Origin: DASYPQ01 sp041488095
Lineage (GTDB): Bacteria; Planctomycetota; UBA1135; GCA-002686595
Assembly (NCBI GenBank): GCA_041488095.1
Contig: JBGPOP010000008.1
Location: forward strand, 62,001-126,000
DNA length: 64,000 bases
Reading direction: 5' to 3'
Part shown: positions 57,651-64,000 of the stretch, one piece after another
Layout: every line of letters starts with the position of its first letter
Numbering within the stretch: the stretch's first letter is position 1
Notes under the pieces: model-generated
Seen by the model: only the letters and a program-made list of their open reading frames with translations
Databases searched by the model: none
What the model was told of the DNA's origin: nothing
Made by a program: the position numbers and the translations under genes

Positions 57651-58659
57651 CCGCACGCATCCCGTGGTGCAGCTCGGCGAAGAGCGCGCGTCCCTTCGCG
57701 GATGGGCCGGCTCGGGGACGGCTGTAGCCGCGCGAGGCGAAGACGAGAAGATCGCCGGCGTCGAGCGCGAAGGCGCGTTCGCGTGAACCTTCCCCGGGCG
57801 CCTCCTCGAAGAGCACGAACTCGCCCCCTTCGAAGTCCGCGCCGCGCCGCGAGAGGACCGCCACGGCCTGGTAAGGGAACCACTGCCGCCCGTAGATGTC
57901 GCGGTGGGGGAAGTTGATGCCGCCTTCTCCGTAGCGCAGCAGGATCGAGGCTGCGCGCTTCTGGCCGCTGGCCCGGCAGCGATCCCAGAACTCCGCGAGG
58001 CTCGGAGGATACTCGACCGCACCGGGAGCCTCGCCCGCCGGAGCGCGCAGGCGATCGTACAGGCCCGCGCGCAGCGACCGCGCGGGTTCGGGGATCGGCT
58101 CCTTCCAATAGCGGTAGGTCCCGACCCCGTAGCCGCGCGGGCCCATCTCGATCGTGCGCTCGAAGCGCGCGTCGTCGTCGTACGCCGCGATCAGCGACAC
58201 GCATTCCGCCTCGGCGAGAAGCCCGGGCGCGACGAAGGCACCCTCTGCGCGCAAGACCTCGACCGCCCGCGTCCAGTCGAGGGCGGCGAGGCGGGCCTCG
58301 AGGGAAGCGGATGCGGGTGACGCCGCGCGCGGCCTTCGCTTCGGGCGCGGCACGGACCGAGCTCCCTCCGCGGCTCGCGCCGCCACCTTTTCTGCGCCGG
58401 ACGCAAGAACGCCTTCCGCCTGGAGTCGTTCACGCTGCGCCCTGGCGCGCTCGCCATCGCGGGCCAGCGATCCGTCGCTCGAGACGACGCGGTGCCAGGG
58501 ATGGGGCGCGTCGATCGGGCAGGCGGCGACCGCCCGCCCTGCGGCGCGGGCCGCGCCGGGTCGACCCGCGAGCGCGGCGAGCTCGGCGAAGGTGCGGGTC
58601 TCCCCCGCGGGGATGAGGTGCGTCGCTTCCAGGTACGTGTCGGTTCGCGGTCCGGTCAT
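57598..58659 (-). CDS. Alkyltransferase-like protein (ATL) fused to a 2OG-Fe(II) oxygenase
   Basis: 353 residues. Residues 1-85 form the DNA-binding domain of O6-alkylguanine transferases (IPAGETRTFAELAALAG, ARAAGRAVAACPID). The acceptor site reads PHPWHRVV: Trp55 replaces the reactive Cys of PCHRV, the mark of ATL proteins that flag O6-alkylguanine rather than repair it. A basic linker (residues 86-120) leads to a 2OG-Fe(II) oxygenase with NFPHRD (H252, D254), a distal His at 331/332 and R342 for 2-oxoglutarate. The fusion suggests one protein that recognises alkylated bases and oxidises them or recruits repair. Each domain is known; the fusion is unusual. Confidence 0.85.
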   Translation of the reverse strand: MTGPRTDTYLEATHLIPAGETRTFAELAALAGRPGAARAAGRAVAACPIDAPHPWHRVVSSDGSLARDGERARAQRERLQAEGVLASGAEKVAARAAEGARSVPRPKRRPRAASPASASLEARLAALDWTRAVEVLRAEGAFVAPGLLAEAECVSLIAAYDDDARFERTIEMGPRGYGVGTYRYWKEPIPEPARSLRAGLYDRLRAPAGEAPGAVEYPPSLAEFWDRCRASGQKRAASILLRYGEGGINFPHRDIYGRQWFPYQAVAVLSRRGADFEGGEFVLFEEAPGEGSRERAFALDAGDLLVFASRGYSRPRAGPSAKGRALFAELHHGMRAVTRGERFALGLVLHLAE

Positions 58660-58827
58660 GGCATCGGGACGAGGGGCGCCCCGAAGGACGGTTTCAGGCA
58701 TTCTCGGCTTTTTCGCGCCGGCCGGGTTCTGGCACAATCCCGCGCTCCCGTGACCCTCACCCGCTTCCAGTCCAAGCCCTCGGCCCCCGATCCGGCGATC
58801 CCGGCGACCCCTTCGCGAGAGGCCGGG

Positions 58828-60207
58828 ATGAAGGTGCACGTCGTCACCTTCGGCTGCCAGATGAACAAGTACGACTCGCTCCTCGCCGAAGGTCGCTTCC
58901 GACGGGCGGGCTGGGAGGTCGCCGGGACGATCGAGGAAGCCGACGTCGTGGTCTTCAACACCTGCTCGGTCCGCGACCACGCCGAGGAGCGCGCCTGGTC
59001 GTGGATCGGCGAGCTGAAGCGCGCCAAGACGCGCCGGCCCGACCTCGTGATCGGGGTCATGGGCTGCATGGCGCAACGCGTCGGAGAGGAGATCTTCGCG
59101 CGCGCCGGCCACGTCGACATCGTCGCCGGCACGCGCCAGTACCACAACCTGCCCGAGCTCGTCGCGCGCGTGCGCGCGGCGAGATCGGTGCGCGCGCGGG
59201 CAGACCGCGGCGCCCGGATCCTGGCGCTCGAGATGGACGATCCGGTCGCCGTCGACCGCTCGGACGAGACCTACCCGGGCGAGCCCTGCGCGTGGCTCAC
59301 CGTGATGCGCGGCTGCGACCTGAACTGCGCCTTCTGCGTCGTGCCGACCGTGCGCGGGCGTGTGCTCTCGCGGCCAACCGAGGACGTCGTGCGCGAGGCG
59401 CGCTGGCTCGTGGAGCGCGGCGCTCGCGCGATCACCCTGCTCGGGCAGACGGTCAACAGCTACGGCGAGGACTTTCCGGCTCCGGGGCCGGGTGAGAAGC
59501 GACATCTCGGGCGGCAGGGTCGCCCGAGCCTCGCCGATCTGATCTACAGTCTGCAGGCGATCGAGGGTCTCCTGCGCATCCGCCTGGTCACCCTGCACCC
59601 GGCCTACCTCACGCCCGCGCTCGCGCGCGCGATCCGCGAGTGCGACAAGGCCGAGCGCTTCCTGCCCTTGCCGGTGCAGTCCGGCTCGGACCGGATCCTC
59701 CGCGCGATGCGGCGCGGGTACACGACCGATCTGTACCGCCGGCGCACGGAATTGCTGCGCCAGGAGGTCCCCGATATCGAGATCGGCAGCGACTGGATCG
59801 TCGGTTTCCCGGGAGAGGTCGAGGAAGACTTCGCCGCGAGCGAGGCGCTCCTCGCCGAGCAGGGCTTCGCGGTGAACTACGTGTTCAAGTACGACCCGCG
59901 GCCGGGGACGAGCGCCGCGGAGAAGCTCGGCGACGACGTCGCCGAGGACGTCAAGAAGGAGCGCAACCAGCGGCTCTTGAAGAGGTCCGAGGAGGTCGCG
60001 CTCGCGCGCCTATCGCGGCACGTCGGCACCGTGCGCAGGTCGTTCGTCGAAGGGTGTTCCGACCGGGAAGGTGGGCGGCTGATCGCGCGCACCGTCCACG
60101 GCCTGCCGGTGAGCTTCGCCGGGAGCGCGGACCGGGTCGGCCGCGAGGTCGATCTCGCGATCGATGGCGCGAGCGCCTACGGCCTGTCCGGGGTCATGGC
60201 TTCATGA
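58828..60207 (+). CDS. miaB: tRNA-2-methylthio-N6-dimethylallyladenosine synthase
   Basis: 459 residues. N-terminal methylthiotransferase cysteines are C10, C46 and C80 (TFGCQMN, NTCSVR, VMGCMAQ). The radical-SAM cluster site is C163/C167/C170 (RGCDLNCAFC), with a C-terminal TRAM domain. It methylthiolates ms2i6A37 in tRNAs reading UNN codons. ATG 58828 has GAGAGG upstream; a GTG about 78 nt earlier is possible but adds non-conserved residues. miaA is not adjacent. Confidence 0.95.
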   Translation: MKVHVVTFGCQMNKYDSLLAEGRFRRAGWEVAGTIEEADVVVFNTCSVRDHAEERAWSWIGELKRAKTRRPDLVIGVMGCMAQRVGEEIFARAGHVDIVAGTRQYHNLPELVARVRAARSVRARADRGARILALEMDDPVAVDRSDETYPGEPCAWLTVMRGCDLNCAFCVVPTVRGRVLSRPTEDVVREARWLVERGARAITLLGQTVNSYGEDFPAPGPGEKRHLGRQGRPSLADLIYSLQAIEGLLRIRLVTLHPAYLTPALARAIRECDKAERFLPLPVQSGSDRILRAMRRGYTTDLYRRRTELLRQEVPDIEIGSDWIVGFPGEVEEDFAASEALLAEQGFAVNYVFKYDPRPGTSAAEKLGDDVAEDVKKERNQRLLKRSEEVALARLSRHVGTVRRSFVEGCSDREGGRLIARTVHGLPVSFAGSADRVGREVDLAIDGASAYGLSGVMAS

Positions 60208-60748
60208 TCCTCGCGAGCACGATCCCGGTCAGCCCGAACTTGCCCACTTGCTCGAGGAAGTCGGCCATCATCCAGCCGGTCGGGAATTCGTACCAGTTCC
60301 ACTCCGCGACGCTGAAGGCCAGCCAGACGAGCACGCCGAACAGGGTGACGAAGAGCACCCGCGAACCGTACGCGGGGAGGCTTGCGCTGGCCTTGCACAG
60401 GAGGTAGCCCGCGATCAGGGCGCACAGGACGTCGCGCAGGAACTCGATCACCATCATCCGTGACATCGAGATCTCCCCCCCACGGGGATGGTAGACGAGC
60501 ATTCCGTGCGGGCCGGAAGCGTACTTCTCCTCCCACTTCTTCAGGCCCTCCTCGCCCTTGAAGTGGTCCTCCCAGGGGAAGAAGTAGAGGCCAGGCTCCT
60601 TCATCAAGCCCTGCAGGGTCGCCATCACGCTCTCCTCGCCCGGGATCGTCGAGACGTTCCGGTAGTGGAGCCTGACGCCCTCGTGGAAGAACGCTCCCCA
60701 CAGGAACATCACGGCTCCGCCGAGGATTCCGCACAGGAGCAACTTCAT
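60194..60748 (-). CDS. Uncharacterised membrane protein
   Basis: 184 residues with about four membrane helices (LLCGILGGAVMFLWGAF at the start, VLCALIAGYLLCKA, VLFVTLFGVLVWLAFSV and a final VGKFGLTGIVLA). A periplasmic loop holds EEKYASGPHGMLVYHP. GGAGG precedes the ATG by 9 nt. Its 3' end overlaps convergent miaB by 14 nt. The family is not recognised with confidence. Confidence 0.72.
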   Translation of the reverse strand: MKLLLCGILGGAVMFLWGAFFHEGVRLHYRNVSTIPGEESVMATLQGLMKEPGLYFFPWEDHFKGEEGLKKWEEKYASGPHGMLVYHPRGGEISMSRMMVIEFLRDVLCALIAGYLLCKASASLPAYGSRVLFVTLFGVLVWLAFSVAEWNWYEFPTGWMMADFLEQVGKFGLTGIVLARIMKP

Positions 60749-60861
60749 CTCGATCGACCTCCGCTGCGAATGGGACTGAGGGAGCGCGCGAGGCGTCCGT
60801 CCTCGCGCCGGACCGGTCGGCTCCGCCCCTACTCCATCGGCGGCGGCGCAACCCGCGCGGA

Positions 60862-61926
60862 CTAGAAAGGTCCGTCGATGTCGACCGGGTCGTCGAAGAA
60901 GCGGAACGGCGCGATCCGACGAGTCCAGGCCATGCCGTCGGGCACGTTCCCGGTCGCGATCTCGCCAGAGACCACGGCCTTCTCCAGGTCGATCACCGCG
61001 ACCTTCTTCGCCCCGGTGCAGGCGACGAAAGCGAAGCGGCCCCTGGGTTCGATCAGGATCCCGATCGGCTGGGCATCCTGTCCCGGGATGAGGATGCGCC
61101 CGATCTCGCGGCGCGCGCGCGCGTCGAGGACGGCGATCTCGCCCGAGGTCGCGCACGAGACCAGCACGCGAGCGCCGTCGGGAGTGAACTTCAGGCGGAT
61201 CGGCATGCGTCCGCAGGGGATCGAGGCGAGCTTCTCGAGCGTCCGCGCGTCGAGCACGGTGAGCGTGTCCTCGCCGCGGTTGCCGACCCACAGCTCACCG
61301 CCGTCGGGGGAGAGGTCGATCGCCTCGGTCTCCTTGCCGGTCGGGACGGTCCTCTCGAGCCGGCCGCTCGAGAGGTCGATCGCGCTGACCGAGCCCGAGC
61401 CCAGGTTGGCGGTGTAGACGCGCTGCCTGTCGGGCGAGATCACGAGCATGTGCGACCCCTCCGCGCCCGTGTCCATCGCGCGCACGACGCGGCGACCCCG
61501 CACGTCGACCTCGAGCACCGCGCGGCTCGTCTCCGAGGTGACGAGCACCGTGCTGCGGTTGTCGAGGAACGCGATCCCGTGAGGCCGCTCGTGCGGCGCG
61601 AGGTCGATCGTGTCGAGCACGCGGCGCTCGCGGAACCCGTACACGGTCAAGGTGTGTCCGGGTTCCTTCTCGCCGTAGTTCGCGGCCACGGCGATCGAGC
61701 CGTCGCGCGCGGCGGCTGCCTCGTGAGGAGCGGTGCCCGTCGCGACCGTGTCCTTGCTCCAGCCGCTGTTCGGCTCGACCACGGACAGCGTGGAGTCGGC
61801 CTTGTTGAGCACGACCAGGTAGCTGCCCGGCCGGGCGGAGGCTGCGCGATCCTGCCCGGCACAGGCGGCGAACACGGACAGGAAGAAGACCGGAACCAGG
61901 AGAGGAAGCCGTTGAATCCGCGCCAT
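60862..61926 (-). CDS. YVTN-type beta-propeller lipoprotein
   Basis: 354 residues. Lipobox VFAACAG near residue 21. Seven-blade propeller repeats of the YVTN/lactonase type follow (YLVVLNKADSTLSVVEP, RVYTANLGSGSVSAIDL, ELWVGNRGEDTLTVLDA, RVLVSCATSGEIAVLDA, FAFVACTGAKKVAVIDL). These proteins usually bind partners or ligands outside the cell. It lies 25 nt after the reductase/epimerase gene and may be the last gene of an mdh operon. Confidence 0.82.
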   Translation of the reverse strand: MARIQRLPLLVPVFFLSVFAACAGQDRAASARPGSYLVVLNKADSTLSVVEPNSGWSKDTVATGTAPHEAAAARDGSIAVAANYGEKEPGHTLTVYGFRERRVLDTIDLAPHERPHGIAFLDNRSTVLVTSETSRAVLEVDVRGRRVVRAMDTGAEGSHMLVISPDRQRVYTANLGSGSVSAIDLSSGRLERTVPTGKETEAIDLSPDGGELWVGNRGEDTLTVLDARTLEKLASIPCGRMPIRLKFTPDGARVLVSCATSGEIAVLDARARREIGRILIPGQDAQPIGILIEPRGRFAFVACTGAKKVAVIDLEKAVVSGEIATGNVPDGMAWTRRIAPFRFFDDPVDIDGPF

Positions 61927-61951
61927 GGTCCTTCTCGCCGCGCGTCCGCTG

Positions 61952-62863
61952 TCAGCGTTCCGAGAACGCCTTCCAGGCCAGGAAGCAGCGCTCGGCCTCG
62001 TCCGCGAACCCGGCGTGGCGCGGCTGCCAGCCGAGCCGGCGCACCGCCTTGCTCGAGTCGACGTGCTGGTCGAGCGTCAGGCACTCCGCCATCGGCCCCC
62101 AGGTCTTGGCCGCCTCGGCCACCGTGACGGAGACGACCTTCCCTTCGCGCCCGGCCGCGCGGCACGCCGCCTCGGCGCACTCCCGCACCGTGAACCGGCT
62201 GCGGTCGGTCGCGTTGAAGATCTCGCCGCCGGAGGGGCACTCCGCGGCGAGGACGTAGAGCTCCGCCAGGTCCTCGACGTGGATCATGCTCCAACGGAAG
62301 CTCCCGTCGCCGACGATCCGCGCGGCACCCTCCTTCGTCGCGCTGTCGAACCATGCGGCCGTCATGCCTCCGCGGCCGCCGTAGACGCAGCCGGGGCGGA
62401 TCACGAGCGTGCGCACGCTCCCGCTGCCGGCGGAGAGCACCGCGCGCTCGGTCTCGACGCGCGGGGCGACGAAGGGATGCGGCGTCGACTCGGTCGCTTC
62501 GTCGACGCGCCTCGCGCCGGTGTTTCCGTAGGCCCACACGCCGCTCGTGTAGAGGACGAGGCGTGGCCCGCGGCTCTTCCGGGCCGCGTCGATCAGGGTC
62601 TCGGCGATCCGCCGGTCGAGCTCGAGGAAGCGCGGGGTGTACTCGGCCGCCAGGTGGATGAGGACCTCGCACTCCTTCGCGCGAGCGGTCCAGCTCTCGG
62701 GGGCGTCCAGCGTTCCCACGACCGTCGCGACCTCGGCCGCGTGGAGCGCGCGAGCCTTCTCGGGGTTGCGCACGAGCCCGACGACCGAGTGGCCGGCTCG
62801 GGACAGCGCGGCCGCGACCGCCGACCCGATGGTCCCGCTCGCACCGGTGACGAAGACCCGCAT
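61952..62863 (-). CDS. NAD(P)-dependent epimerase/reductase, extended SDR family
   Basis: 303 residues. The Rossmann glycine motif FVTGASGTIGSAV is at 4-16, then HLAAEY, YTSGVWAYG and RPGCVYGGRGG. The catalytic YxxxK is not present at its usual place (VAPRVETERAV), so the chemistry may differ or activity be lost. Only 7 nt separate it from mdh upstream. Confidence 0.78.
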   Translation of the reverse strand: MRVFVTGASGTIGSAVAAALSRAGHSVVGLVRNPEKARALHAAEVATVVGTLDAPESWTARAKECEVLIHLAAEYTPRFLELDRRIAETLIDAARKSRGPRLVLYTSGVWAYGNTGARRVDEATESTPHPFVAPRVETERAVLSAGSGSVRTLVIRPGCVYGGRGGMTAAWFDSATKEGAARIVGDGSFRWSMIHVEDLAELYVLAAECPSGGEIFNATDRSRFTVRECAEAACRAAGREGKVVSVTVAEAAKTWGPMAECLTLDQHVDSSKAVRRLGWQPRHAGFADEAERCFLAWKAFSER

Positions 62864-62870
62864 CCCGCGC

Positions 62871-63866
62871 CTACCCGAGGAGATCCGCCACGACCGAGCG
62901 CTCGAACTCGAGCTCCTTGACGCTGGCGGCGATCTTCTCCTTGAGGAACGGGTTCATCCCCAGGCCCGGGACGATCTTCCATCCCCCTCGGCCGTCGCTC
63001 CGGACCGGGAACGAGCAGATCAGACCCTCCGGCACGCCGTAGCTGCCGTCGCTCGCCACGGCCGCCGAGCGCCACTCGCCCTCGGGAGTCGGGTTCGCGA
63101 GGTCGCGCACGTGGTGGATCAGGGCGTTGGCGGCCGAGGCCGCGCTCGAAGCGCCGCGCGCGGCGATGATCGCCGCCCCGCGCTGCTGCACGGTCTTCAG
63201 GAACTCGCCCTTGAGCCAGGCCTCGTCGCCGATCACCTCCGCCGCGGACCGGCCGTTCACCGTGGCGTTGTAGAAGTCGGGCACCTGCGTCGACGAGTGG
63301 TTGCCCCAGATCAGCATGTTCTTGACCGCGGTCGTGGGCACGCGCGCCTTGTGCGCGAGCAGCGCTTGGGCGCGGTTCTGGTCGAGGCGCGTCATCGCGC
63401 TGAAGCGCTCGCGCGGAACGTCGGGAGCCGAGTGCATCGCGATCAGGCAGTTCGTGTTGCACGGGTTGCCGACGACCGCGACCCGCACGTCCTTCGCCGC
63501 GCCGTCGTTGATCGCCCGCCCCTGGCCCGTGAAGATCGGTCCGTTGACCTTGATGAGGTCGTTGCGCTCCATGCCCGGTCCGCGGGGCCGGCTGCCGATC
63601 AGGAGGCACCAGCTCGCGTCCTTGAAACCGATCACGGGGTCGCTCGTCAGCACCATCCCCTCGAGCAGCGGGAAGGCGCAGTCCTCGAGCTCCATGGCGA
63701 CACCCTTGAGCGCGAGCTGCGCCTTGTCGTCGGGGATCTCGATCATCTGGAGGATCACCGGCTGATCGGGGCCGAACATCTCGCCCGCGGCGATGCGCGG
63801 CACGAGCGCGTACCCGATCTGCCCGGCGGCGCCGGTCACGGCGACTCGGATGGGGGGCTTCTTCAT
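62871..63866 (-). CDS. mdh: Malate dehydrogenase
   Basis: 331 residues. ATG 63866 has AGGAGA 4-9 nt upstream. The NAD motif is TGAAGQIGYAL; substrate Arg is in GSRPRGPGM, VVGNPCNTN follows, and the catalytic His is in IWGNHSSTQVPDFYNATVNG, as in the cytosolic-type (331-aa) MDH group. It interconverts malate and oxaloacetate in the TCA cycle. The 134 bp to the window end upstream hold no other gene that I see. Confidence 0.95.
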   Translation of the reverse strand: MKKPPIRVAVTGAAGQIGYALVPRIAAGEMFGPDQPVILQMIEIPDDKAQLALKGVAMELEDCAFPLLEGMVLTSDPVIGFKDASWCLLIGSRPRGPGMERNDLIKVNGPIFTGQGRAINDGAAKDVRVAVVGNPCNTNCLIAMHSAPDVPRERFSAMTRLDQNRAQALLAHKARVPTTAVKNMLIWGNHSSTQVPDFYNATVNGRSAAEVIGDEAWLKGEFLKTVQQRGAAIIAARGASSAASAANALIHHVRDLANPTPEGEWRSAAVASDGSYGVPEGLICSFPVRSDGRGGWKIVPGLGMNPFLKEKIAASVKELEFERSVVADLLG

Positions 63867-64000
63867 GGGTCTCCTGGGTGGGGCTTCCACCGGGTCCGCA
63901 CCAGAGCCAGTCGGCAGTAGTGTGCCCCTCCCGCCGGCGAAGGGAAGGCCGGCCCTGCGACATTTTCCCAGGCCGCGGGCTGTGCGGGCGGCCGACCTCC

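Overview
The window is GC-rich bacterial chromosomal DNA, and several protein features point to an uncultured planctomycete-like bacterium. These include secreted proteins with thrombospondin type-3 repeats ending in a Cys-rich FCFGDG...CPC module, FG-GAP/ASPIC-UnbV (CRTAC1-like) proteins, HEAT-repeat lipoproteins with a WWHFN.DPYL motif, many Sec/lipobox signal peptides, a sulfatase-fold enzyme, and squalene-cyclase-like alpha-toroid proteins. Taxonomy is inferred from these protein styles only; there is no rRNA here. Gene density is high, with about 57 protein genes and one tRNA. I saw no prophage, insertion sequence or CRISPR array.

Layout: 1-720 holds the 3' end of eboE and tRNA-Glu(UUC). 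833-8347 (minus) holds a secreted M36-like metalloprotease with TSP3 repeats and a coupled TPR + CRTAC1-like pair. 8517-9224 is a GT2 glycosyltransferase. 9249-12327 (minus) is an Rrf2-regulated sulfonate/taurine/nitrate-type ABC operon with a clear promoter/operator palindrome. 12365-18730 (minus) holds an APC permease, xerC, three uncharacterised envelope proteins and an alpha-toroid protein. 18831-26280 (plus) holds an MFS transporter, pabB, a HEAT-like protein and lipoprotein, a 224-bp nested palindrome, xseA and a GT2. 26295-28764 (minus) holds a DUF6338-type membrane protein, a broken zinc-ribbon ORF and a deoxyhypusine-synthase-like enzyme. 28901-30614 (plus) holds an alpha/beta hydrolase, a small zinc-finger ORF and a sugar-epimerase-like cupin, all with 4-nt overlaps. 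30650-36456 (minus) holds two HEAT-repeat paralogues and nadA. 36511-38544 is a beta-helix/PA14 protein. 38578-43496 (minus) holds a GDT1-like half transporter, a large carboxypeptidase-regulatory-like protein and a delta-1-pyrroline-5-carboxylate dehydrogenase. 43696-53445 (plus) is one long co-directional run: alpha-toroid protein, coiled-coil lipoprotein, second alpha-toroid protein, eboA, eboB, thioredoxin-fold-like protein, M28 peptidase, sulfatase-fold enzyme and MORN lipoprotein. 53431-63866 holds an amidohydrolase, a PTPS/QueD-like enzyme, small envelope proteins, a GT9, an alkyltransferase-like/2OG-Fe(II) oxygenase fusion, miaB, a beta-propeller lipoprotein, a reductase/epimerase and malate dehydrogenase.

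The most interesting system is the translationally coupled block 44921-48619, in which 4-nt overlaps tie a coiled-coil lipoprotein and a secreted terpene-cyclase-fold protein to EboA and EboB. These are components of the ebo/EDB gene set linked to moving small metabolites toward the periplasm. A third member, eboE, lies 46 kb away at the window's left edge, so the set is split in this genome. Other leads are an ATL-oxygenase fusion likely to act on DNA alkylation damage, a nested palindrome whose two sub-hairpins differ in sequence but keep pairing, and a recurrent TAnnnT motif 7-12 nt before start codons suggesting leaderless mRNAs.
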